A stretch of 42,928 nucleotides of DNA from a virus: positions 1-42,928 of IMG/VR virus record IMGVR_UViG_3300047557_002645; one strand, 5' to 3'. Position numbers and translations under genes: made by a program. The notes under the pieces were generated by a model, which saw only the letters and a list, made by a program, of their open reading frames with translations, did no database searches and was not told the origin of the DNA. Shown here piece after piece: positions 36,622 to 42,928 of this stretch; position 1 is the first letter of the stretch, and every line of letters begins with the position of its first letter.

Positions 36622-36810
36622 ATGTGGGTTTGGATTTTATCCATCACACTACTAGGCAGTAATCCTGAACATTCCAGAATCGCTAAATTTGAAACCAAAC
36701 AAGACTGCCAGAAAGCATTGATATCTAAAAAGATTGAATATGAACAAAAGGGCAGAGAAATGGTTGGTCATTGTTTCTATGTAAGAGCCGATTCTAAAGG
36801 GTGGTGGTAA
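36622..36810 (+). CDS. Small protein with N-terminal hydrophobic segment
   Basis: 62 residues, MWVWILSITLLGSNPEHSRI then AKFETKQDCQKALISKKIEY and GHCFYVRADSKGWW. The first 12 residues resemble a short signal or anchor; two cysteines (QDCQ, GHCF) could form a disulphide after export. It ends 26 bases before the tmRNA gene. Confidence 0.6.
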   Translation: MWVWILSITLLGSNPEHSRIAKFETKQDCQKALISKKIEYEQKGREMVGHCFYVRADSKGWW

Positions 36811-36816
36811 TAAATA
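36810..36816 (+). promoter_or_regulatory. Late-promoter-like ATAAATA upstream of the tmRNA
   Basis: ATAAATA at 36810-36816, about 20 bases before the start of the tmRNA acceptor piece. If functional, the tmRNA would be made late, together with virion and lysis genes. Confidence 0.4.
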
Positions 36817-36835
36817 AAACTTATGATCGTATGAA

Positions 36836-37142
36836 GTTAATCGAAAGGTGTTCTGGACGGCGGTTCGATTCCGCCCAGGTCCACCAAAAACGCATCAACC
36901 GCTACAGTAGGGATCCCGGTGTTGGCTGCTACACCAACCGATGCGTTTCTGATGGGCCTGACCTGGTTTCGACAGGGCAATAAGTAGAAAGATGGACGAT
37001 CCGGCAAGGTGAAAGCCGTTAGGGTTGGGACCTCCCGGCCGAAGAAGCAAAAACGTAAACGCAAACGACGAACAGTTCGCATTGGCTGCTTAAACACAGC
37101 CTAGGGTTTCGGTGGGTTTCCTCGTAACAGAATAACCCACCA
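36836..37142 (+). ncRNA. ssrA: Circularly permuted (two-piece) tmRNA
   Basis: Rescues stalled ribosomes by acting as alanyl-tRNA and as template for a degradation tag. The 3' tRNA-like part comes first: T-arm GGCGG-TTCGATT-CCGCC (36859-36875), acceptor strand CAGGTCC (36876-36882), A73 and encoded CCA (36884-36886). The 5' part follows at 36954: GGGCCTG pairs with CAGGTCC, including the G3-U70 alanine identity pair, then ACCTGGTTTCGACAGGG. CAGGGCA (36973-36979) pairs with TGTTCTG (36849-36855) as helix P2. The tag frame 37061-37093 encodes ANDEQFALAA-stop. The 67-base intervening piece is clamped by AAACGCATC (36888-36896) / GATGCGTTT (36940-36948). A hairpin GGTGGGTT / AACCCACC (37111-37141) ends the gene. 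The exact ends are estimates. Confidence 0.93.
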
Positions 37143-37161
37143 ATTTCAAAGGAGAACCATA

Positions 37162-37698
37162 ATGCAGTTTATGAAACTTGTTTTCATAGGCATTCTTGGC
37201 TACTTTTTCACACAGCATTTTCATTATTTAATAGACCACAAATTTGAAGAAGTCAAAGAGAGTAATAAGCAACATCCTCCATTTATAACAATGTCTCAAC
37301 GTGAAAAAGAACTTGACTGTCTAACGAAAAACATATATTATGAAGCAGGAACAGAACCTTTTGAAGGAAAAGTAGCAGTAGCACAAGTTACAATCAACAG
37401 AACAAAATCAGGTAAATTTCCAAAAGATATATGTGCAGTTGTATACGAAAGAAATCTCGTATATAATAATCTTATTTGTCAATTTAGCTGGTATTGTGAT
37501 TCAAAAGCAAAAGTGAGACCTATTCATGCAGCAACCTATAAAGAATCCGAGGCTGTGGCTAAAAAGGTACTTCTCGAAGGCTTCAAACTTGACATCATCA
37601 AAGAGGATACATTATACTATCATGCAGACTACATCAACCCAGGATGGAAAAGACAGCGAGTCGCCAAAATTGGAAAACACATCTTCTACAAAGGCTAA
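37162..37698 (+). CDS. SleB-type cell-wall hydrolase (endolysin candidate)
   Basis: 178 residues. N-terminal hydrophobic segment (FMKLVFIGILGYFF), then the Hydrolase_2/SleB domain: CLTKNIYYEAGTEPFEGKVA with the catalytic glutamate E61, VTINR, FPKDICAVVYE, CQFSWYCD, and LYYHADYINPGW with VAKIGKHIFY. SleB enzymes cut the glycan backbone of peptidoglycan. The hydrophobic N-terminus could act as signal-arrest-release anchor or tether. AAGGAG precedes ATG. It overlaps the holin-like gene, forming a lysis pair. Confidence 0.85.
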   Translation: MQFMKLVFIGILGYFFTQHFHYLIDHKFEEVKESNKQHPPFITMSQREKELDCLTKNIYYEAGTEPFEGKVAVAQVTINRTKSGKFPKDICAVVYERNLVYNNLICQFSWYCDSKAKVRPIHAATYKESEAVAKKVLLEGFKLDIIKEDTLYYHADYINPGWKRQRVAKIGKHIFYKG

Positions 37699-38014
37699 CT
37701 GGCTTGAGCGTTTCTCAAATACAAAAGATTATATGAGAGACTTTTTCAATAACAAACTAAAACCAAGTACAGCCGAATCAATCGGTTGGGTCGGGCTAGT
37801 TTTACTTCTTGCAGCAGTCATTCCAACCTTTCTGGCTGTCATGGCTGGCGTAACAGATAAGATGCCGCCAATTGATCTTGTTCTGTTTATGTGGGCAGCT
37901 CTGATTACATTCTTTGTTCGTGCAGCAATTCTTAAAGACACGGTCGTTGTACTGACGATTGGCATTGGCTTTATGGTAAATGCTGTGTTCATGGCCCTTA
38001 TTCTCTTTAAATAA
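37622..38014 (+). CDS. Holin-like membrane protein
   Basis: 130 residues from ATG 37622, which lies inside the hydrolase gene in another frame. Hydrophilic start (MQTTSTQDGKDSESPKLENT), then three membrane segments: IGWVGLVLLLAAVIPTFLAV, LVLFMWAALITFFV and VVVLTIGIGFMVNAVFMALI. Three segments and the overlap with a peptidoglycan hydrolase gene fit a class I holin. No direct family match is known to me, so it could be another membrane protein. Confidence 0.65.
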   Translation: MQTTSTQDGKDSESPKLENTSSTKANWLERFSNTKDYMRDFFNNKLKPSTAESIGWVGLVLLLAAVIPTFLAVMAGVTDKMPPIDLVLFMWAALITFFVRAAILKDTVVVLTIGIGFMVNAVFMALILFK

Positions 38015-38015
38015 T

Positions 38016-38237
38016 ATGGCTACAAAAGAAGAACAGAAAAACTTTTCTTCTCTGATACAGGGTATCGTTGAAGAAAAAAATCTCACATACATTGATGCAA
38101 TCGTTTATCATTGTGAGCAAACTGGCTTTGAGATTGAACTCGCAGCCACACTTTTAACAGCAGTGATTAAATCCAAAATTTCGGATGAAGCACAGTCTTT
38201 AAATTTGATCAAGAAGGTTAATAAGCTACCAATATGA
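38016..38237 (+). CDS. 33: Late-transcription coactivator gp33
   Basis: 73 residues: FSSLIQGIVEEKNLTYIDAI, VYHCEQTGFEIELAATLLTA, KSKISDEAQSLNLIKKVNKL. This matches the phage late-transcription coactivator family (T4 gp33), which bridges RNA polymerase and the sliding clamp at late promoters. It lies directly before gp59, as in T4-like genomes where 33 and 59 are neighbours. CTAAATA-type motifs elsewhere in the window would be its targets together with a gp55 sigma factor, which is not in the window. Confidence 0.85.
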   Translation: MATKEEQKNFSSLIQGIVEEKNLTYIDAIVYHCEQTGFEIELAATLLTAVIKSKISDEAQSLNLIKKVNKLPI

Positions 38238-38839
38238 ATGAAGCTGGCGGATATGAAGCTTTTACACTATATCATGGATTGAAATTACATTTTTCTGGTA
38301 AATATGATTTTATAAAATATAATGGCAAGACAAATGTAAACAAAGATCAGTTTATGTTAAGAAAGGACAAATATTCTTTTTATAAACTGTCTCGAAAATA
38401 CAAACGTGAAGAACTTTTTGGTTTCTATATCTCTAATTTTCTCATCAATACTAATATATGGGTTGGTGACTTAATGCAAGACGATGCAGATCAAGAATAT
38501 AAAAAGTGGCTTAAAGCACAACAATCTTTGTCTTATATTTTTGACCAAAATCTAAATCACCTTTTTGATCTGGTAGAAATGCCGGAAGATATGCTAAAAG
38601 TGGTTGACGGGCAATACCCTTTGCTGTATAATGAATACTTGCAAGGTAAAGTGAATCTGGAAACGATAATCATTCTCAATGATATTATGAATTTCTTTCC
38701 GATGTGGAAGAAAAAGGTGACCGATGATATCGTATTTCCAGATTTCATTACCAAATGCGAGAAATATAAGCCGTTTCTAAACTATGATAAAGCAAAATTC
38801 AAAAGTAAAATTAAGGAAAAAATATGTCAACTAGCGTAA
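38234..38839 (+). CDS. 59: Helicase-loading protein gp59
   Basis: 201 residues. GLKLHFSGKYDFIKYNGKTN, LRKDKYSFYKLSRKYKREEL, FGFYISNFLINTNIWVGDLM align with T4 gp59 (GKYDVIKYN, RRDKYFFQKLSEKYK, ISN...WIGD). gp59 binds fork DNA and gp32 and loads the gp41 helicase. Its partner gp32 is two genes downstream. ATGA overlap with gene 33. Confidence 0.9.
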   Translation: MNEAGGYEAFTLYHGLKLHFSGKYDFIKYNGKTNVNKDQFMLRKDKYSFYKLSRKYKREELFGFYISNFLINTNIWVGDLMQDDADQEYKKWLKAQQSLSYIFDQNLNHLFDLVEMPEDMLKVVDGQYPLLYNEYLQGKVNLETIIILNDIMNFFPMWKKKVTDDIVFPDFITKCEKYKPFLNYDKAKFKSKIKEKICQLA

Positions 38840-39321
38840 CAAAAATTTATGTTGATATGGATGGAGTCATTGCAGACTTCGAAAAACGTTTCAAAGAACT
38901 GACGGGTAAATTGCCATCAGACTATAAAACAGAAGCTGGATTTAGAACTAATTTTCAAAAGATAATTGATGGCGGCCATTTCGAAACTCTTGATAAGATG
39001 ACAGACTTTGAAACTCTTGTGTCTTTTCTAAATTCTGTCCCGGTAGAAAAATGTATTTTATCCTCAACGGCTCGACCGGAAACTAATTTTGCAGTTGCTA
39101 TGCAGAAGATGCAATGGCTAGCAAAAGTTGGAATTACTTGGCCCAAAATTTTTGTGCCAGGAAAGCAACTGAAGCAAGAACATGCAACACCGAATTCTAT
39201 TCTGATCGATGATACACCAATTGTTATCGAACAGTGGAATGCAGCAGGTGGTATCGGCATTCTTCACACGGATGCCTTGTCTACCATTGAAATGCTGAAG
39301 CAGCACCTTGATTTGAACTAA
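38824..39321 (+). CDS. HAD-type 5'(3')-deoxyribonucleotidase
   Basis: 165 residues. KIYVDMDGVIADFE has the DxD nucleophile pair (D11, D13); CILSSTARPE carries the motif II serine/threonine, and ILIDDTPIVIEQW motif IV with two aspartates. This is the pattern of phage 5'-nucleotidases of the HAD superfamily. Likely role: adjusting nucleotide pools during replication. It overlaps gene 59 by 16 bases. Confidence 0.85.
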   Translation: MSTSVTKIYVDMDGVIADFEKRFKELTGKLPSDYKTEAGFRTNFQKIIDGGHFETLDKMTDFETLVSFLNSVPVEKCILSSTARPETNFAVAMQKMQWLAKVGITWPKIFVPGKQLKQEHATPNSILIDDTPIVIEQWNAAGGIGILHTDALSTIEMLKQHLDLN

Positions 39322-39336
39322 ATAATCGTATATAAT
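39308..39336 (+). promoter_or_regulatory. Composite early and late promoter of gene 32
   Basis: TTGATT (39308-39313), 17 bases, TATAAT (39331-39336) gives a sigma70-type promoter, and CTAAATA (39318-39324) inside it resembles a late promoter. In T4 gene 32 is also transcribed from several promoter classes, so the overlap makes sense. Confidence 0.6.
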
Positions 39337-39393
39337 GATATTTTGGACAAATCGCAATACAACACATACAACGCTTATATAAAGGAAAATACG

Positions 39394-40281
39394 ATGTCAT
39401 CATTCGCAAATCTCAAACGCTCCTCGGGTAATCTGGAAAAGCTTGCAAAAGCTATTGAACAACTCAATTCTTCAGAAGCACCCTCCAAAGAAGACAATTT
39501 CTGGAAACCTGAAGTAGATAAAGCAGGTAACGGCTATGCTGTTATTCGTTTTCTACCTCAGCCCTCTGTTGACGGAGATGATGGTCTTCCTTGGGTTAAA
39601 ATCTTCAATCACGGCTTTCAGGGTCCCGGTGGCTGGTACATCGAGAATTCACTGACTACTCTTGGTCAAAAAGATCCTGTCTCTGAGTATAATTCGCAAC
39701 TTTGGAATTCTGGAATTGAAGCAAACAAAGAAATCGCTCGTAAGCAAAAACGCCGCCTTTCTTATATCTCTAACATCTACGTTGTGGAAGATCCGAAAAA
39801 TCCCGAAAACGAAGGAAAAGTATTTCTGTACAAATACGGAAAGAAAATCTTCGACAAGATTAATGAGGCAATGAATCCACAGTTTGAAGATGAAAAAGCT
39901 ATCAATCCTTTTGATATGTGGAGTGGTGCTAATTTCAAACTCAAAATCCGTAAAGTAGAAGGATATCAGAACTATGACAAATCGGAGTTTGAATCTGCTT
40001 CTGTTCTTGGCGATTTTGATGATGATAAACTTGAAGCAATCTGGAAATCTGAGCATTCTCTCAAAGAATTCCTCAGCCCAGACAATTTCAAGTCTTACGA
40101 TGAATTGAAAGCCAAACTTGATAAAGTTCTTGGCGTAGACGGTACTGTTGCACCGAAGACTACTGTTGAAAGTGCAAAAGCACCTACTCCTGCTGCTCGG
40201 AAACCAGCACCTGTTACATCAGACACTTCTGATGATGACGATGACTTGGCGTACTTTAGTAAATTGGCTGAAGAAGAGTAA
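39394..40281 (+). CDS. 32: Single-stranded DNA-binding protein gp32
   Basis: 295 residues. N-terminal cooperativity segment (MSSFANLKRSSGNLEKLAKA), OB-fold core with FLPQPS, IFNHGFQGPGGWYIENSLTT, ISNIYVVEDPKNPENEGKVF and LYKYGKKIFDKINEAMNPQF, then an acidic C-terminus (TSDDDDDLAYF). Core and ends match T4 gp32. The histidine of the T4 zinc site is kept (NHGF) but the three zinc cysteines are not: WYIENC reads WYIENS, and CPVC reads PVS. ATG 39394 has AAAGGA upstream; an ATG at 39343 is rejected. Confidence 0.93.
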   Translation: MSSFANLKRSSGNLEKLAKAIEQLNSSEAPSKEDNFWKPEVDKAGNGYAVIRFLPQPSVDGDDGLPWVKIFNHGFQGPGGWYIENSLTTLGQKDPVSEYNSQLWNSGIEANKEIARKQKRRLSYISNIYVVEDPKNPENEGKVFLYKYGKKIFDKINEAMNPQFEDEKAINPFDMWSGANFKLKIRKVEGYQNYDKSEFESASVLGDFDDDKLEAIWKSEHSLKEFLSPDNFKSYDELKAKLDKVLGVDGTVAPKTTVESAKAPTPAARKPAPVTSDTSDDDDDLAYFSKLAEEE

Positions 40282-40284
40282 AAC

Positions 40285-40309
40285 AAAAGGGGCGAAAGCC
40301 CCTTTTTTT
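40285..40309. terminator. Bidirectional intrinsic terminator between gene 32 and the minus-strand genes
   Basis: AAAAGGGGC (40285-40293), loop GAAA, GCCCC followed by seven T. Read on the minus strand, A7 precedes the same stem and TTTTGTTTT follows, so it can stop transcription from both sides. Confidence 0.9.
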
Positions 40310-41867
40310 ATATTGGTGATAGATTCTTCTCGATTGTTTTTTGAAAGATTCTGGTTCTGTTTCGTGTATCAGCCGCTTTGGGATCAGGCGCATCAGGTAA
40401 AGGAACATTATTCGACCTGTTTATGAAAGGTGACATCATAGGAGATGAAGAAGCACCACCGGTTTTAAATGCTCTTTCTCTCGCTAAGTCTGCTGAATGT
40501 TGCAGTAACAAATCACCTAAGTCAGTTGATACAGAAGGTTCAGGTTTCAAATACGGTGTTACACTTTCTTCAGGTGATCTTGTCATTGCAGATATATTTT
40601 CTCTGTCTTCAGGTGACATTGACAATTCAGACATTAAACGACCAGTTTTCGAGTCTGTTTTAAGTGGACCAACGAAGTCTACTAAATCTTTTCTCAGACC
40701 GGTTTGAGGGTCGTGTGTTTCGCCATAATTTGCAAACCAATCTCTCTCCGCGGCTGCCCTTTTTGCGCCTGTTTTTTCTCTTGTGAATTGACTAAGTGGT
40801 GGAACTCTTTCGGGAACCCTACCTGCAATTTCTTCTCTCGTTGGTGGTCTATATCCTTGTTCATCACCAGTCATATACAATGCATCTCTACTAGCAATCT
40901 CGACTAATTTTTCATATCCACCTTGTTTTTCAATATCTCGTTGACTACCGTTTTCAAGAACATTCCTTGCTTCTTGTGGTGTCAATTTAGAAAAATCTGT
41001 CATATTTCTGGCAATATACTCTAATGCTTTTCTTCCTGCATAAATTAGTGCCAAAGGTATGCCAATAACTAAACCTATTTTACCAAGCAAAGGCAACAAT
41101 CTGGTCAAAAATGGAAAGAGAGTGTTAGTGATCCAGCCTAATGATTTCAGTAAAAGCCCAAATAAAGATTTAGAAAGTGACATAAGTCCTCTAAACAACA
41201 GACTCAATGCTCCTCTAATAGCCAACATAATGGGTTTTAGTAAACCTTTTAGCAAACTAGAAATTGAAGATACTAAATCTTTAAATGTGCTAAACATTGT
41301 CGATAGTATAGAACCAAGTTTCGTGAAAAGTCCATCTCCCTTCTGTTCTTCTTCTTTCTTTATCTCTTTCACTGCACCGTCAGTGTCTAAAAAGTTTTTC
41401 AGAACAGAAATAAACTCTTTGTGTCTTCTCTCCGATTCTATTTCTTTTTCTTCTCTAAACGCCCTCTCAGTTTCATATCGTTTGACATCTCTTTCATCCA
41501 TTCTTTTGAAGAAATCAAACATTTGATTCAAAACATCACCCGATGATGCATTTAAAGATGGAGGAGGAGTCTTATCGACCTTAGAATATGTTCTTCTTTT
41601 TGGTGCGCCAGCAAAATATTCAATGTCTCTCTGTGATCTTCCTGTCAGTCTACCAATACCAACAGTCGCAAATCTACTGCCGCCTGTCATGAACCTTGCA
41701 ATATTCATTGGATCAAATTTTTCTTTTACACCTGTCGCTTTCGCTCTCATTTTCTGTGAAAGTGCGGAGCGGGTTGATCCTAAAACGCCACCACCTGCAA
41801 GCATTTTAGTTGTTATCATTGATGTGAGACTTCTGCCTCTGATATCTTTTGCCGTTTGATAGTCCAT
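40308..41867 (-). CDS. Virion-type protein with long hydrophobic centre (tape-measure or baseplate-like)
   Basis: 519 residues. N-terminal helical region with basic patches, a charged coiled coil at about 115-170 (RMDERDVKRYETERAFREEK), then a hydrophobic stretch from about 190 to 290 made of repeated leucine/glycine helices (LLKGLLKPIMLAIRGALSLL and FLTRLLPLLGKIGLVIGIPL). The C-terminal 200 residues look disordered and proline-rich. Hydrophobic coiled-coil structure is typical of tail proteins passed through the membrane. Identity is uncertain; it shares an operon with the lysozyme-like tail gene upstream. Confidence 0.65.
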   Translation of the reverse strand: MDYQTAKDIRGRSLTSMITTKMLAGGGVLGSTRSALSQKMRAKATGVKEKFDPMNIARFMTGGSRFATVGIGRLTGRSQRDIEYFAGAPKRRTYSKVDKTPPPSLNASSGDVLNQMFDFFKRMDERDVKRYETERAFREEKEIESERRHKEFISVLKNFLDTDGAVKEIKKEEEQKGDGLFTKLGSILSTMFSTFKDLVSSISSLLKGLLKPIMLAIRGALSLLFRGLMSLSKSLFGLLLKSLGWITNTLFPFLTRLLPLLGKIGLVIGIPLALIYAGRKALEYIARNMTDFSKLTPQEARNVLENGSQRDIEKQGGYEKLVEIASRDALYMTGDEQGYRPPTREEIAGRVPERVPPLSQFTREKTGAKRAAAERDWFANYGETHDPQTGLRKDLVDFVGPLKTDSKTGRLMSELSMSPEDRENISAMTRSPEESVTPYLKPEPSVSTDLGDLLLQHSADLARERAFKTGGASSSPMMSPFINRSNNVPLPDAPDPKAADTRNRTRIFQKTIEKNLSPI

Positions 41868-41870
41868 TTT

Positions 41871-42928
41871 TTAACCTACTAAAGGATGAGCATTATGCAT
41901 TGGGTCTGATGTCATTGCTATTCTTTTCTGTGATACGACATTATTATTATTAATTAAAATATTGCCCGATGGTGCACCAACCTGAATTTGATCAATGAGA
42001 CCAGAAAGTTGAATCGATCTTTCGTTCACTATGCTGCCAAGCATATTAATGCTTTCAGGATTTAAACTTTTTCTTTCTCTCAAATCAACTCTGTTAATTA
42101 ATCCCTGAATAAAACCCTCAGGATTTCTACTATTACTAATTGCGGTTGAAAATGCATTTCGTATATTTTCTGGCCTTCTGTCGAACTCAGATATTTTTCT
42201 GATCAATTCTTCAGGTGATGATGCACCAGTAGCATATTTTAATGCTTCTTTTTCGTTCACAAATCCATACTGAACTCTTCGGTCTGACATATAAATCAAA
42301 ACTTTTTCATTTCTTGCAATTTGTTCCGGAAAGTAACGCAATAAAAATGCTTGAAGAGGATTGATAACTTTATCTGCATACCATTGCATTTGCGCGTACT
42401 GTAATTCTATTTGTCTAGTTTGGCCTAATGATTTCCACCTCTCATCGAATTCTTTTGTGCCTGGTTGTAAATCTTGTAGACCAAATTGCGGAAACATTTT
42501 GATGAACTCATGTATCGTTTTTGATTTGGTATTCATACCAAAAAGTCCATAAGACTTATGACCTGGTTCCGGATCACTTTCAACAATTTGTGTGACGGGA
42601 TTTTTTTCCCTCTTATCAACTTCACCTTCTGCCGTGAGTGAAGTCGCCCTTCTTACTAAAGAAGTGCCCATGTGGTCACCAACATGCATTGGTTGTACTG
42701 CCTGTGGACTTACTGGTGTTGCAGTGGCAGTAGGTGCAGGCTTCTGTGGCTCTACTGGTGTAACTGATGGTGTGGTAGTTCTAGTTGATGCCCTTTCTTG
42801 TAATCTTTTCGTTTCGGCTAGACTTTGATTTTGAGTATCTAATGTTTGTAAGTCGCCTTCGAATTTTTTTGTTTGACTATCTAAATCATCTAAAAGTTTG
42901 CGAGCGTCTTTTTCATAATCTTCTAATG
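41871..42928 (-). CDS. Tail or baseplate protein with lysozyme-like domain, N-terminus outside the window
   Basis: The frame is open to the last base of the window, so the start lies beyond it; the first internal ATG (42689) is not taken as start. Visible order: a coiled coil, a threonine/proline-rich linker (TRTTTPSVTPVEPQKPAPTA), then a globular domain with HKSYGLFGMNTKSKTIHEFI and ARN-flanked helices (LQYAQMQWYADKVINP). SYGLFGMNxxSxT resembles the substrate-cleft part of tail-associated lysozymes. The C-terminus ends in a beta-rich tail. Likely punctures or trims the peptidoglycan during entry; the enzymatic claim is tentative. Confidence 0.6.
   Translation of the reverse strand, partial: LEDYEKDARKLLDDLDSQTKKFEGDLQTLDTQNQSLAETKRLQERASTRTTTPSVTPVEPQKPAPTATATPVSPQAVQPMHVGDHMGTSLVRRATSLTAEGEVDKREKNPVTQIVESDPEPGHKSYGLFGMNTKSKTIHEFIKMFPQFGLQDLQPGTKEFDERWKSLGQTRQIELQYAQMQWYADKVINPLQAFLLRYFPEQIARNEKVLIYMSDRRVQYGFVNEKEALKYATGASSPEELIRKISEFDRRPENIRNAFSTAISNSRNPEGFIQGLINRVDLRERKSLNPESINMLGSIVNERSIQLSGLIDQIQVGAPSGNILINNNNVVSQKRIAMTSDPMHNAHPLVG

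Noticed and set aside
36837-37097. Open frames on both strands over the tmRNA region
   Set aside because: They run through base-paired tmRNA helices; the minus-strand peptide containing GGIEPPSRT is what an antisense reading of a tRNA-like T-arm gives.
40378-41859. Plus-strand frames opposite the two minus-strand virion genes
   Set aside because: The minus-strand frames are far longer, with coherent coiled-coil and hydrophobic regions; the plus-strand ones show no such pattern.

Overview
The window is a stretch of a large T4-like (tailed, myovirus-type) bacteriophage genome. The marker genes are RNase H (557-1399), late-transcription coactivator gp33 (38016-38237), helicase loader gp59 (38234-38839), single-stranded DNA-binding protein gp32 (39394-40281), PhoH (31105-31806), a CobS-like ATPase (22943-24112) with a CobT-like VWA protein (2738-4888), and 2OG-Fe(II) oxygenases. 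This gene set is typical of aquatic T4-like phages. The best host clue is a phage-encoded, circularly permuted tmRNA (about 36836-37142) with tag ANDEQFALAA; a tag ending in ALAA together with a permuted gene fits a proteobacterium, most likely a betaproteobacterium (inference).

Layout. 1-7215: replication and conserved T4-like genes on the plus strand, closed by an intrinsic terminator (7225-7252). 7256-14750: an accessory block that looks clearly richer in G+C than its flanks. It consists of small genes in short operons, each with a near-identical promoter and leader; it contains a GP88-domain protein, a small AAA ATPase and a 610-base gene-free region (9827-10439) with two perfect DnaA boxes and several inverted repeats. 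14742-22784: about 30 tiny, overlapping genes of unknown function, interrupted by an AT-rich antisense HNH homing endonuclease (14993-15610). 22943-32468: nucleic-acid and nucleotide enzymes, namely the CobS-like ATPase, a DexA-type exonuclease, a second AAA ATPase, a glycosyltransferase, a MazG-like pyrophosphatase, a 2OG oxygenase, PhoH and a PD-(D/E)XK exonuclease. 32504-36439: three tandem six-repeat fibre or adhesin proteins and two probable accessory proteins. 36471-38014: small genes, the permuted tmRNA, a SleB-type cell-wall hydrolase and a holin-like protein. 38016-40281: gp33, gp59, a 5'-nucleotidase and gp32. 40308-42928: two minus-strand virion genes converging on gp32 across a bidirectional terminator.

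Regulation. At least twelve plus-strand sites carry the dyad GTTG-N8-CAAC, placed either 2 bp upstream of a -35 box (usually TTGCCA) or about one helical turn further upstream. They occur across the window, inside and outside the GC-rich block, so they look like a phage-wide regulon. A second class, CTAAATA or ATAAATA about 30 bp before late-type genes, resembles the T4 late promoter and fits the encoded gp33.

The most unusual items are the permuted tmRNA, the dyad-promoter family, the DnaA-box region, and a pair of inverted copies of a short reading frame that differ only at synonymous positions.
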